From the NCBI RefSeq assembly GCF_029760935.1, contig NZ_CP121684.1, positions 2,852,001 to 2,916,000 on the forward strand: a stretch of DNA of 64,000 nt. The letters are read 5' to 3'. Position numbers and translations under genes: made by a program. Below are positions 25,541 to 34,543 of this stretch, in pieces. The first letter of the stretch is position 1; each line of letters begins with the position of its first letter. A model generated the notes under the pieces. It did no database searches, was not told where the DNA came from, and saw nothing but the letters and a program-made list of their open reading frames with translations. The stretch is from Lysinibacter sp. HNR. Its GTDB lineage: Bacteria; Actinomycetota; Actinomycetes; Actinomycetales; Microbacteriaceae.

Positions 25541-25951
25541 ATGTCATTTGTTGTGCGAATCCTGGTTAATGCGGTTGCCCTCTGGCTCACAACGCTCATC
25601 GTGGGGGGTAACGGTGATCACGGTGTGTGGCTCAAACCGATGGATGATTCGCCCGCCGGAGTTGCCTTTACCTTTATTGTTGTGGGGTTTATTTTTGGCC
25701 TAGTGAACGCGATAATCGGACCGGTGATCCGCATTTTATCGATACCCCTGTACATCATCACACTGGGACTCTTTGCGTTTATTGTCAATGGAATCCTCCT
25801 CCTCATTACCGCCTGGTTCAGCACCGTTATCGGGTTTGGCCTTAAGGTTGACAGCTTCTGGTGGGGTGTGCTGGGGGCTCTGATTCTCAGTATCTTCACC
25901 GGGTTGATCAGCCTGGTGCTCAGGCCTTCGCAGAGAACAAACCGCTCGTAA
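25541..25951 (+). CDS. Phage-holin-family/YvlD-like membrane protein
   Basis: 136 aa with four hydrophobic helices (3-20, 43-65, 67-90, 105-128) and the family pattern GFIFGLVNAIIGPVIRILSIPLYIITLGLFAFIVNGILL. Proteins of this type are annotated 'phage holin family' but occur as single chromosomal genes in most actinobacteria; B. subtilis YvlD is a stress-associated relative. There are no phage genes nearby. Divergent from the bkd operon. Function unknown. Confidence 0.8.
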   Translation: MSFVVRILVNAVALWLTTLIVGGNGDHGVWLKPMDDSPAGVAFTFIVVGFIFGLVNAIIGPVIRILSIPLYIITLGLFAFIVNGILLLITAWFSTVIGFGLKVDSFWWGVLGALILSIFTGLISLVLRPSQRTNRS

Positions 25952-26317
25952 GTTATCCACAAGCCCAACAACAAGACACTCGCCATTGTGGTGTTCAACC
26001 AGAAACCCACAAGAACGAGAATAGGGCGGCGTCAGCCTCGCCAAAGCACTCGACTCCCAGGTGATTTCTTCTTGAATTTCTCAAAAATCTTGAACCCTGC
26101 CCGGTGACGTTCTGCCCGTCGGGGGAACTGGTCAAAACCCTCAAAACATCAGAGGAATAACAGCCAATCTTTCTACAGCAATTCATGGAGGAGGTTTCCT
26201 AAACACCACGCAGTGCGAGTAAACCATTATTATTTCGAATCTTTCACACCACAATACCGTCCGAACCAGCACCATGTCGGTGTGTAATTTAGAGAGAACT
26301 GCAGCACAATAGATACT
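25952..26317. other. 366-bp gap with one DnaA box
   Basis: No gene is visible. A perfect DnaA box TTATCCACA lies at 25953-25961, immediately after the YvlD-like stop. The rest is lower in GC than the flanking genes, with no clear hairpin or promoter. Confidence 0.5.
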
Positions 26318-26845
26318 GTGTCCAATCAAAATTCCACGAGCGATTCCACCTTCCGGGTGTGTTTTGTGTGCACCGGAAACATTTGCCGCTCACCCATGGC
26401 AGAAATTGTATTTCGAAATATTGTTACGCAAGCGGGCCTCAAAGAGGACATCAAAATAACCTCACGCGGAACCGGCGACTGGCACGTGGGAGAACAGGCC
26501 GATGCCCGCACCATCGCCACGCTCAAGGCTCGTGGTTATTCCGGTGAGGAGCACCGGGCACGCAAACTATCATCCGCCGATTTTGAAAACAACGACCTCA
26601 TCATTGCCCTTGATCGTACACACCTGCGCGTACTCAAAGGGTTTGCACCCAACCAGGAAGCCCTCGACAAGGTTGAGCTTCTCATGTCGCTCGTTCGACA
26701 ACCCGACGACGACCTCGACGTACCAGACCCCTACTACTCCGACGAGGCCATGTTTAACCAGGTACTCACCATGATTGAAGAAGCCTGCACCGCACTTTTC
26801 CAACAGCTTGAACCCGCAATTCGACGAAAGAATAACACCGCATGA
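26318..26845 (+). CDS. Low-molecular-weight protein-tyrosine phosphatase
   Basis: 175 aa from a GTG start. It dephosphorylates phosphotyrosine with a Cys nucleophile. The P-loop CTGNICRS is at residues 18-25 (Cys18, Arg24), and the general-acid motif DPYY lies near residue 131. The N-terminal ~11 residues are Ser/Thr/Asn-rich and precede the fold. It overlaps purB by 4 nt (ATGA), so the two are co-translated. In actinobacteria such enzymes act on proteins or in polysaccharide control; the target here is unknown. Confidence 0.92.
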   Translation: MSNQNSTSDSTFRVCFVCTGNICRSPMAEIVFRNIVTQAGLKEDIKITSRGTGDWHVGEQADARTIATLKARGYSGEEHRARKLSSADFENNDLIIALDRTHLRVLKGFAPNQEALDKVELLMSLVRQPDDDLDVPDPYYSDEAMFNQVLTMIEEACTALFQQLEPAIRRKNNTA

Positions 26846-28236
26846 GCTCGCTCCCACCCCAACCCCTCAGCCCCCTCGACGGACGCTACCGCAACTCCGT
26901 TGCCGGTCTCGGCGATACCCTCTCCGAAGCGGGACTCAACAAAGCCCGAGTACACGTCGAAGTAGAGTGGCTCATCTACCTCACAGACCACTCGCTCTGC
27001 GGTGCCACCCCTCTGCCCCTCGATAAAAAAGATGCCCTACGCTCCTTCGCCCGCGACTTCGGTCAACCCGAGATCGACGAACTAGCCGCAACCGAAGCGG
27101 TCACCCGCCACGACGTCAAAGCGGTCGAATACCTGGTTCGGGAAAAACTCACCTCACTCGGCCTCGACCACATCGCGGAACTCACCCACTTTGCCTGCAC
27201 TAGTGAAGACATCAACAACCTGTCATACGGCATCACCATCCGCACCGCCGTACTCACAACCTGGCTCCCCAGGCTACAAAAAGTCATCGCAGAACTACAC
27301 ACACAAGCCAATCGCTACCGTGAACTGCCCATGCTCTCGCGCACCCACGGCCAACCTGCAACACCCACCACCCTCGGCAAAGAACTAGCGGTGTTTGTGT
27401 ACCGTCTAGAACGCCAGGTAAAACAGATACAAAACACCGAATTTCTTGGAAAGTTCAGCGGTGCCACCGGCACATACGCGGCACACATCGCGGCCGACCC
27501 CACCGTAAACTGGCCAACCGTCTCCAAAGAGTTTGTCACCTCACTCGGCCTCAGCTGGAACCCGCTCACCACACAGATCGAATCCCACGATTGGCAGGCA
27601 GAGCTCTATGCTCGCATCTCACACACCAACCGCATCCTGCACAACCTCGCCACCGATATCTGGACATACATCTCAATCGGTTACTTCCGGCAAATTCCCG
27701 TTAAAGGAGCAACCGGTTCGTCAACAATGCCGCACAAGGTCAACCCCATCCGCTTCGAAAACGCCGAAGCAAACCTAGAACTCTCCTGCGCAATCCTTGA
27801 CTCACTCGGCGCCACCCTGGTCACCAGCAGGCTCCAACGCGACCTCACCGACTCCTCCGCACAACGAAACATCGGTGTGGGACTGGGACACTCGCTGCTG
27901 GCCCTCGACAATATCCTGCGCGGGCTCGGTGAGATTGATGCCTCTCCCGACGTCCTCGCCGCCGACCTCGACAGCAACTGGGAGGTGTTGGGCGAAGCCA
28001 TCCAAACCGTCATCCGTGCAGAAGTCACAGCGGGGCGCTCAACAATAGCCGACCCCTACGCGGCGCTCAAGGAACTCACTCGCGGAAAACGCATCAAAGC
28101 TAGCGATCTGGCCAACTTCATTTCCGAACTAGAAATCGGTGCCGACGCAAAAAGCCGTCTGCTCGCCCTCACACCCGAAAGTTACATCGGTCTAGCAGCC
28201 AGCCTTCTGGACTACCTACCACCCAAAAACAGCTAG
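26842..28236 (+). CDS. purB: Adenylosuccinate lyase
   Basis: 464 aa. It cleaves SAICAR to AICAR and adenylosuccinate to AMP in purine synthesis. The fumarase/lyase superfamily signature GSSTMPHKVNP is present with the catalytic-Ser loop. Other conserved parts: LDGRYRNSVAGLGD at the N-terminus, HFACTSEDINNLSYG, and LSRTHGQPATPTTLGKE containing the catalytic His. Length and the short C-terminal domain fit the E. coli-type PurB. Co-translated with the phosphatase. Confidence 0.96.
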   Translation: MSSLPPQPLSPLDGRYRNSVAGLGDTLSEAGLNKARVHVEVEWLIYLTDHSLCGATPLPLDKKDALRSFARDFGQPEIDELAATEAVTRHDVKAVEYLVREKLTSLGLDHIAELTHFACTSEDINNLSYGITIRTAVLTTWLPRLQKVIAELHTQANRYRELPMLSRTHGQPATPTTLGKELAVFVYRLERQVKQIQNTEFLGKFSGATGTYAAHIAADPTVNWPTVSKEFVTSLGLSWNPLTTQIESHDWQAELYARISHTNRILHNLATDIWTYISIGYFRQIPVKGATGSSTMPHKVNPIRFENAEANLELSCAILDSLGATLVTSRLQRDLTDSSAQRNIGVGLGHSLLALDNILRGLGEIDASPDVLAADLDSNWEVLGEAIQTVIRAEVTAGRSTIADPYAALKELTRGKRIKASDLANFISELEIGADAKSRLLALTPESYIGLAASLLDYLPPKNS

Positions 28237-28237
28237 G

Positions 28238-28258
28238 ACCCCGTTTGTCACTCGGGGT
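28238..28258 (+). terminator. Weak terminator candidate after purB
   Basis: A 6-bp stem ACCCCG (28238-28243) / CGGGGT (28253-28258) without a T-tract, between the convergent purB and 28312-28605 genes. Confidence 0.3.
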
Positions 28259-28311
28259 GGTTGCTACCCAAACAGCGGCCAAGCCCACCCGGGATTATCC
28301 CCGCTTAATGC

Positions 28312-28605
28312 TCAGTGATCCCCGTCTTTTTTGTGCTGTTCCTCGTCCTGCAGCTGAATGTCAAGCTGCTCAACCGCGTTAGGCTTCATCCCCAACCCCA
28401 ACATGGCCAGCGTCACCAAGGACACGATAAAAGCAACCCCAAAAAAGATCAGCGATAGGACAAACTCACGACTAGACATCATCACAATTGCGCCGGCAAA
28501 AATAGCAAGAATGGCGGAGAAACCTATCAGCTCAAGCGGCCTCAGCCTCTCCCGCCGAGTGGGCTCATGCCCCGCAGGATTATCGGCTTGGTCGGGCTGG
28601 CTCAT
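28312..28605 (-). CDS. Small two-helix membrane protein, unknown function
   Basis: 97 aa with two hydrophobic helices (about 28-44 and 50-72), a basic N-terminal tail (TRRERLRP) on the cytoplasmic side and an acidic Gln/Glu/His-rich C-terminus (LQDEEQHKKDGDH). It overlaps the preceding gene by 4 nt (ATGA), so it is co-translated with that membrane protein. I do not recognise a family with a known role. Confidence 0.7.
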   Translation of the reverse strand: MSQPDQADNPAGHEPTRRERLRPLELIGFSAILAIFAGAIVMMSSREFVLSLIFFGVAFIVSLVTLAMLGLGMKPNAVEQLDIQLQDEEQHKKDGDH

Positions 28606-29270
28606 AACTGTATCTCCGGGGTCTGACTATCAGAACTCTGAACACGGGGGGAAGAGGACTCAAAACCACGCCGAGTCCGCGGTACAACATTAACCGAAGC
28701 CGCAGCAATACCCAGATATACACCCGCAATAGCAAGATATCCACCAAAGATTCCCAGCAACGGAGTAGGCTGCGCACCCGGAATAACCATTGCACAAGCA
28801 AAAATAACGGCAAAAGCGGCAGAAATATACAGATCAATCCCGAAACGACGCTCACCCACCGCATACCCCAACCACACGTCACTCGCAGCGGTCATCAACG
28901 CCCAGACAGCAAGCAAAACCACAAAAACGACGGGGCCCGACAGAAGCGTTACAAACGAAACAATCCCCACCAGGGCACTCACCGTTGCGTGCATCATCAC
29001 AGCAAAACGAAAACGAGAGCCCCACACACGATGACCCACCACAAAAAATGCGACAGCAAAAATAACCCCAAAAAGCCCCAGGAAAACATGAGCAAACAAA
29101 GAGTCGTGCAGATGAGGGGTAAACGCCAAAATCACAGCCGCCGAAAGGTAACCAGCCGACCGCACCGCACCAACCAAACGCACGACCACGGAATCGCTGA
29201 CACCACCGCCAGTTTTTGTTTCAGACACCACTGAAGACACGTTCGTTCTCTTTTCACTGTTGGGAATCAC
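28602..29270 (-). CDS. Multi-pass membrane protein, unknown function
   Basis: 222 aa with about six hydrophobic helices between residues 35 and 200, soluble tails at both ends and a Ser-rich C-terminus. The track start is a GTG at 29270; a second GTG about 10 codons in (VSSVVSETKT) is equally possible. Similar small membrane-protein pairs near purB occur in Micrococcales. No motif indicates transport or catalysis. Confidence 0.7.
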   Translation of the reverse strand: MIPNSEKRTNVSSVVSETKTGGGVSDSVVVRLVGAVRSAGYLSAAVILAFTPHLHDSLFAHVFLGLFGVIFAVAFFVVGHRVWGSRFRFAVMMHATVSALVGIVSFVTLLSGPVVFVVLLAVWALMTAASDVWLGYAVGERRFGIDLYISAAFAVIFACAMVIPGAQPTPLLGIFGGYLAIAGVYLGIAAASVNVVPRTRRGFESSSPRVQSSDSQTPEIQL

Positions 29271-29444
29271 TCCAGTCTACCCGCCACACTCCAGGTCACG
29301 TCACAGCCCAAGCCTTCGGCGCACCCCAACTCTCATTACACCCCAAGCCCCACTACACCCAAGCGTGACCCATAAAACCCTCAATCCACTTCACACTAAG
29401 CTTAATGGGTGAAGACATTTGCAATTGGATAAAGGACCTGAGAC

Positions 29445-31166
29445 ATGGAACCAACTCTGATCATTCTTATTGCGGTAACACTCATGATCGGTGCCGCCCT
29501 GTTCTCACGGCGCACAGGAATAGCCACACCCCTCATTCTGCTCACAATTGGTATTGGCATCAGCTTTATCCCCTCCGTACCCACCATCGAAATCGATCCC
29601 GAATGGATACTTGCCGGGGTTCTCCCGCCGCTCCTCTACGCCGCGGCCGTCAATGTTCCCGTCCTTGACTTTCGCCGCAACTTTAAAGCAATCACCGGGC
29701 TCTCGGTCACCCTGGTCATTGTGAACGCCATCGTTACTGGGCTCCTACTGCACTGGATAATGCCGCAGATTAACCTGGCACTGGCCATAGCCCTGGGCGC
29801 GGTGATCAGCCCCACCGACGCGGTAGCCGCAACCTCAATCGGAAAACGATTGGGCCTCCCCTCACGGCTTGTCACCCTGCTGGAAGGAGAGAGTCTCGTC
29901 AATGACGCCACCGCCCTCGTTCTCCTCCGCTCGTCAATTGCCGCGATCGGCGGCACGGTCAGCCTCTGGTCCGTTGCGGGAGACTTTGTATTTTCAGCGG
30001 CAGCAGCAATCCTCATCGGGTTGATTGTGGGTTGGATCACCATAACAATTCGTTCCAGACTCAACGATCCGGTACTCACCACCACCGTGTCTTTTATGGT
30101 TCCCTTTCTGGCCTACATCCCCGCCGAGCACATCGGGGCCTCCGGAGTGCTGTCGGTAGTTGTTGCCGGTCTGGTCACCGGTCACCGCGGCACAAAAGTT
30201 CTCGCAGCCAACGACCGCATCAGCGAACACACCAATTGGAACACCGTACAGTTCATCCTGGAACATGGGGTTTTCTTGCTCATGGGTCTGGAACTCCGCG
30301 GCCTCATCACGGACCTAGACCACTCTCAAGGTCAGCTAGGTAACGCCCTCCTCGTAGGACTCATCCTGACCGTGCTCGTTACACTGCTGCGCTTCGTCTT
30401 TGTCATTCCCCAAATGACCCTCCTACGCCGCGATGAACAAAAGAGACTCAACGACGCCGATCGGCTGAACGAGATGGAAGAGAGGCTGAAGAAATACGAA
30501 CCGCAATCCGAACGCCTGAAAAAACAAAAAACGCGTGCCCAGCGCGGGGTTGCGCAGCGTTCCGCTCACCTCTCCTTCATCGAAAATCAGGGACTCACCT
30601 GGAAGGGGAGCGTCATCCTGTCCTGGTCCGGGATGCGTGGGGTGGTCACGCTTGCAGCCGCTCAGTCTCTACCCGCCGCAACACCGTACCGCTCGTTTCT
30701 TATCGTGGTCGCGTTCACCGTGGCGGTGCTCACACTCGTTGGTCTGGGTGGATCTCTACCGTTTGTGATTCGAAAAATGCGCATTCAGGGAGACGATGTC
30801 GACGCTCACCGGCTAGAAACACTGAGCCTCCTCAAAGAAATCAACGAGGCCGCGCTGGCCATTCTCGATGAGCCCGCAAAGCTTCTCATCGAGGACAAAC
30901 CGGTCGATCCGGGCGTGGTTGAGCGCCTACGAAAACAGTATCAAAAGCGCGCAATTCTCTCGCAGATGACGGGTCCCAGCACGGAACGCTTAAACGTTGC
31001 AACACAGACATTTATCCTGCAAAGACGAATGCTCGAGGCCGCCCGCGACGAACTTCTCGACGCACGGGCGATCGGGGGTTACAGCTCACGCGCCATCAAG
31101 CAGGCTCAGGAACTCTTTGACATGGAGGAGTATCGGCTCAATAAGATACATCCGGAAACGCACTAG
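29445..31166 (+). CDS. Na+/H+ antiporter, CPA1 (NhaP/NHE) family
   Basis: 573 aa. Eleven to twelve membrane helices span residues 1-400, then a long charged cytoplasmic tail. It exchanges Na+ (or K+) for protons to hold pH and ion balance. The ion site motifs are clear: GAVISPTDAVAATSIGKRLGLP and LEGESLVNDATALVLL (the ND pair), and WSGMRGVVTLAAA in a late helix. A charged loop of about 60 residues rich in Lys/Glu (LNEMEERLKKYEPQSERLKKQ) separates two late helices. ATG with AAAGGACC upstream. Single gene. Confidence 0.93.
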   Translation: MEPTLIILIAVTLMIGAALFSRRTGIATPLILLTIGIGISFIPSVPTIEIDPEWILAGVLPPLLYAAAVNVPVLDFRRNFKAITGLSVTLVIVNAIVTGLLLHWIMPQINLALAIALGAVISPTDAVAATSIGKRLGLPSRLVTLLEGESLVNDATALVLLRSSIAAIGGTVSLWSVAGDFVFSAAAAILIGLIVGWITITIRSRLNDPVLTTTVSFMVPFLAYIPAEHIGASGVLSVVVAGLVTGHRGTKVLAANDRISEHTNWNTVQFILEHGVFLLMGLELRGLITDLDHSQGQLGNALLVGLILTVLVTLLRFVFVIPQMTLLRRDEQKRLNDADRLNEMEERLKKYEPQSERLKKQKTRAQRGVAQRSAHLSFIENQGLTWKGSVILSWSGMRGVVTLAAAQSLPAATPYRSFLIVVAFTVAVLTLVGLGGSLPFVIRKMRIQGDDVDAHRLETLSLLKEINEAALAILDEPAKLLIEDKPVDPGVVERLRKQYQKRAILSQMTGPSTERLNVATQTFILQRRMLEAARDELLDARAIGGYSSRAIKQAQELFDMEEYRLNKIHPETH

Positions 31167-31284
31167 AGTCCCGGGATTCCCTTCCTTTCTCAATGAGTGT
31201 GATGCCCTCACACCGATATCTTGTCTCTCACGGCACCACCATTTTGTCTTTCAAAGCAACAATTGGAATACGGACGGCAAAGAA

Positions 31285-31306
31285 GTGTTACACATAGTCG
31301 TAACAC
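31285..31306. promoter_or_regulatory. Inverted repeat upstream of the LLM oxidoreductase, operator candidate
   Basis: GTGTTAC-8 nt-GTAACAC is a perfect 7-bp inverted repeat with a 15-bp centre-to-centre spacing, 27 nt before the ATG. It suits a dimeric regulator of the MarR/TetR size. No regulator gene is adjacent. Confidence 0.45.
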
Positions 31307-31332
31307 AAAAGAAAGTAATGTGAGGAGCAGTC

Positions 31333-32520
31333 ATGCAATTCGGAGTGTTCTCGGTAAGCGATGTCACCCGCGACCCCGTGTCGGGCATCACGCCAAGCGA
31401 GGCGGAACGTATTGACGCCATCGTAAAAATTGCCGTACACGCCGAAGAGGTTGGCCTGGATGTCTTTGCGGTTGGTGAGCACCACAATCCACCGTGGTTC
31501 TCCTCCTCCCCCTCAACTCTGCTAGCACACATTGCGGCTCTCACCGAGCGCATCCAGCTCACCACAGCCACCACACTCATTACCACCAACGACCCCGTGC
31601 GCATTGCTGAGGAGTACGCGATGCTGCAACACCTCGCGCGGGGGCGTATGGATATTATGCTGGGGCGCGGTAATACCGGGCCGGTCTATCCGTGGTTTGG
31701 TCAGGACATCCGCCAGGGCTTGCCCCTCGCGCTAGAAAACTACAACCTCTTGCACCGCCTGTGGCGCGAAGACGTGGTGGACTGGGAGGGACACTTCCGC
31801 ACCCCGCTTCAAGGGTTCACCTCCACACCCAGGCCCCTCGACGACGTTCCCCCCTTCGTGTGGCACGGCAGTATTCGCACCCCTGAAATCGCCGAGCAGG
31901 CGGCCTTCTATGGCAACGGGTACTTTGCAAACAATATTTTCTGGCCCAAGGAACACTACCAACAACTCATCGCCTTCTACCGCGAGCGCTACGAACACTA
32001 CGGTCACGGCAGCGCTAAGCAGGCGATAGTTGGCCTGGGTGGTCAGGCCTATATTGCTAATAACTCTCAAGACGCAAAAAAGGAATTCCGTCCCTACTTT
32101 AGTGAGGCACCGGTTTATGGCAACGGGGCGAGTATGGAGGATGTTGAGCGCTCGACCCCACTCACGGTGGGTAGTCCCCAAGAGGTGATCGATAAAACGC
32201 TCACCTTCCGCGAGTGGGCGGGCGATTACCAGCGTCAGCTCTTCTTCATTGATCACTCCGGTCTGCCGCTCAGCGCGGTGCTCACGCAGCTAGATCTGCT
32301 GGGCGAGAAGGTTGTTCCCGTGCTGCGCAAAGAGCTTGCGGCTCTTAGGGACCCGGAGACTCCCGACGCACCGACCCACGAGTCCCTTATCAAGGCGAAG
32401 TATGGCGATGCCGAACCACGGCAGCCTCGCCCCAACCCCAACCGCGGCGACAATGTTACCGGCGGCTCCCCCTACCAGGACAGCGACGAGGTCTTCCAGG
32501 CCAACTATCCGACCCTCTAA
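31333..32520 (+). CDS. LLM-class flavin-dependent oxidoreductase (CE1758 type)
   Basis: 395 aa, a luciferase-like FMN monooxygenase. Family features: VGLDVFAVGEHHNPPWFSSSP near residue 45, TTLITTNDPVRIAEEYAMLQHLARGRMDIMLGRGN, and PPFVWHGSIRTPEIAEQA. The C-terminus ends in a Pro/Asn-rich tail. The following gene is a flavin reductase 24 nt downstream, the partner that supplies reduced FMN. AGGAG upstream of the ATG. The oxidised substrate is not known for this family. Confidence 0.9.
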   Translation: MQFGVFSVSDVTRDPVSGITPSEAERIDAIVKIAVHAEEVGLDVFAVGEHHNPPWFSSSPSTLLAHIAALTERIQLTTATTLITTNDPVRIAEEYAMLQHLARGRMDIMLGRGNTGPVYPWFGQDIRQGLPLALENYNLLHRLWREDVVDWEGHFRTPLQGFTSTPRPLDDVPPFVWHGSIRTPEIAEQAAFYGNGYFANNIFWPKEHYQQLIAFYRERYEHYGHGSAKQAIVGLGGQAYIANNSQDAKKEFRPYFSEAPVYGNGASMEDVERSTPLTVGSPQEVIDKTLTFREWAGDYQRQLFFIDHSGLPLSAVLTQLDLLGEKVVPVLRKELAALRDPETPDAPTHESLIKAKYGDAEPRQPRPNPNRGDNVTGGSPYQDSDEVFQANYPTL

Positions 32521-32544
32521 GCTGATGTTTGAGAGAAGAGAACA

Positions 32545-33249
32545 ATGACAGGCACAGACCAGAAGCAGTTTCGTGTGGTGGTGGTAAACGCGGGTGTGAG
32601 TGACCCGTCCTCCACCCAATTACTCGCCGACAGGCTTTCCCTGCGGGTTGAGGCTGCGGCGCAACAGAACGGCCACACGGTGGAGACGCTCCACATCGGC
32701 CTACGAGAACTCCTGCCAGAACTCCCCGGCGCCCTCGCATCGGGCTACCTGGGCACAAAGTTCACGGCGGCGGTGGAGATGCTCGCCTCGGCAGACGGCG
32801 TCATTGCAACCACGCCCGTGTATAAAGCGGGTCTGAGTGGTCTTTTTAGTTCCTTCTTTCAGGTGCTTGATAACGATCTACTCATCGCAAAGCCGGTTCT
32901 TCTTGGCGCAACCGCAGGAACCACACGGCACGCCCTGGTGGTTGACGAGCAGATGCGCTCCATGTTTGCCTTCCTCCGAGCGATGACGGCTCCCACCTCG
33001 GTTTTTGCGGCGGGAGAAGATTGGCAAGACACCGCGCTAAGCAAGAGAATCGACCGGGCAGCGCAAGAACTCACCGTACTCATGGAGTCCGATGTGGAGA
33101 GACGCATCAGGGATACTTCCTGGGACAGTTATAAGCACGAGCTTGGCTCAGCAGCCAGCATCGCTGCGGGGGCAAAAAACGATATCGATCTCGATTCTGA
33201 CCTGATGCGGCTCGCCACCGGTGGAACGTTCGGAACACCCAAGGCATAG
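32545..33249 (+). CDS. NADPH-dependent FMN reductase (CE1759 type)
   Basis: 234 aa, flavodoxin-like fold with the FMN reductase pattern VVVNAGVSDPSSTQLLADRLS (phosphate-binding loop), ATTPVYKAGLSGLFSSFFQVLDN and LLGATAGTTRHALVVDEQMRSMFAFLRA. It makes reduced FMN for the adjacent luciferase-like monooxygenase. The pair is frequent in Corynebacterium and other actinobacteria. The C-terminal ~50 residues are longer than in MsuE-type reductases. Confidence 0.9.
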   Translation: MTGTDQKQFRVVVVNAGVSDPSSTQLLADRLSLRVEAAAQQNGHTVETLHIGLRELLPELPGALASGYLGTKFTAAVEMLASADGVIATTPVYKAGLSGLFSSFFQVLDNDLLIAKPVLLGATAGTTRHALVVDEQMRSMFAFLRAMTAPTSVFAAGEDWQDTALSKRIDRAAQELTVLMESDVERRIRDTSWDSYKHELGSAASIAAGAKNDIDLDSDLMRLATGGTFGTPKA

Positions 33250-33268
33250 TGCGGTTTCTCCCGCATAA

Positions 33269-33293
33269 GCCCCATCCGCCTGCCGGGTGGGGC
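33269..33293 (+). terminator. Terminator candidate after the FMN reductase
   Basis: A 10-bp stem with one wobble (33269-33278 with 33284-33293) and a 5-nt loop, without a T-tract, between convergent genes. Confidence 0.4.
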
Positions 33294-33351
33294 AATCCAT
33301 CGCGTGTCAACCGAGTCGGAAACTCACTCGAGCGGCTACTTCGACGGAAGT

Positions 33352-34356
33352 TTACTCGGGAATATTAAATCTCGTGAGAACGGCCAGGTGATCGCTCTTT
33401 CCCAGGTGAAAAGTAATATTTTCTGTGGGTTCTAGCCCACGGTGAAATATGTGGTCGATCCGAGCCCAGGGAAAAACGTTATTCCAGGTAAATCCAAAAG
33501 AAAGACCACTCTGATTGGGTTCGGAGAGGCCACTCGTAATCGATGCGAGCGCAGGATCCCGCGAAGTGGCATTAAAATCGCCCATCATGATGATGCGTTC
33601 TGAACTATCGAGGGGCGCAAAGTCTCCCAGTTCGGCAAGCATGGTGTCGCGACCCTCATGGGTGCCGAGGCGAAACGACGCGGCATGAATAACGTAAACG
33701 CTCACGACCCCGCTGGGGGTCTCAACGTCGGCGTTCAGCGCCCTGGCCCAGGCAAGACCAAGTTCAAGGGAGCTCTGGTTTGTGAGGGGGTACTTACTCC
33801 AGAGACCAACCGTTGCTGCCGTGTATGAGTAGGGGTGGGTCTTGGCTAAAACCTCCGATACCTCGTCCATATCCGTGCCGCTCAACTCCACCAGGGAGAT
33901 GAGGTCAACTTCCCGATCAACAAGACCCTGGGCTGACTCTCCCGCTGTTTCACCATCACTCTGTACATTATGACTGGCCACGGTAATTGACCGGGACTCA
34001 ATAGCCGGGGGAGCCGTCAAGCTAAGAGGTATCAGGCTGGGCACAAAAATCATGAGCCACGCCACTGCCGGAATCAACGTTATGATCCACACCTTTCCAC
34101 GCCTGATAAAAACAGAGGTGAGTAACAGTGCAACAATAATCAAACCGAGCCAGGGCAGAATTGTGGCAATTTCAGAACCAAAGACCCCGGGGATAGCCCC
34201 TTGAGTAACCAGCAGAGCCGTTGTCAGAAGCGAAAGAATCGCAATTAACCAACTCCCTCCCGCTCGACCGCTCGCAGCGTCACGCGCGGGAGCACCAGGG
34301 TTTAAGGACATGTATATGACACTAGCGAGATCGGATGTGGGTCCTCCGAACAGCAC
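33352..34356 (-). CDS. Membrane-anchored endonuclease/exonuclease/phosphatase-family hydrolase
   Basis: 334 aa from a GTG at 34356, or 319 aa from ATG 34311 (MSLNPGAP); neither has a clear Shine-Dalgarno site. Three membrane helices lie in the first ~110 residues, followed by an external EEP (DNase I-like) domain. Catalytic segments: SHNVQSDGE, LISLVELSGTD (metal-binding Glu), MMGDFNATSRDP (GDFN), RIDHIFH and KSDHLAVL (Asp-His pair). Typical of the YafD/EEP group found next to nothing specific in actinobacteria. Substrate (phospholipid, nucleic acid or sugar phosphate) is unknown. Confidence 0.87.
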   Translation of the reverse strand: MLFGGPTSDLASVIYMSLNPGAPARDAASGRAGGSWLIAILSLLTTALLVTQGAIPGVFGSEIATILPWLGLIIVALLLTSVFIRRGKVWIITLIPAVAWLMIFVPSLIPLSLTAPPAIESRSITVASHNVQSDGETAGESAQGLVDREVDLISLVELSGTDMDEVSEVLAKTHPYSYTAATVGLWSKYPLTNQSSLELGLAWARALNADVETPSGVVSVYVIHAASFRLGTHEGRDTMLAELGDFAPLDSSERIIMMGDFNATSRDPALASITSGLSEPNQSGLSFGFTWNNVFPWARIDHIFHRGLEPTENITFHLGKSDHLAVLTRFNIPE

Positions 34357-34543
34357 CGGTGTGTTAGCTGCGCAAACACTGAGTGTTTATATATAAAACT
34401 ATGTGCAAATATTTAGAATCTTAATCAACTATGTTTCCAATGAATTCTCGTGTATCAACAGGGCCTTGTTGTTCCATTACAATCAGTTTAAACCGCACAC
34501 AGCAATCCTTTTTGCAACCCTTAGAAAGCACATCGAGAACCCC

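Noticed and set aside
25541-25951. Prophage remnant suggested by the 'phage holin' family name
   Set aside because: The family occurs as single chromosomal genes, and no integrase, lysin, terminase or attachment site is nearby.
34403-34543. 47-codon N-terminal extension of the TPR protein
   Set aside because: The stretch is AT-rich, has no TPR pattern and overlaps the presumed promoter region; ATG 34544 fits the family length.
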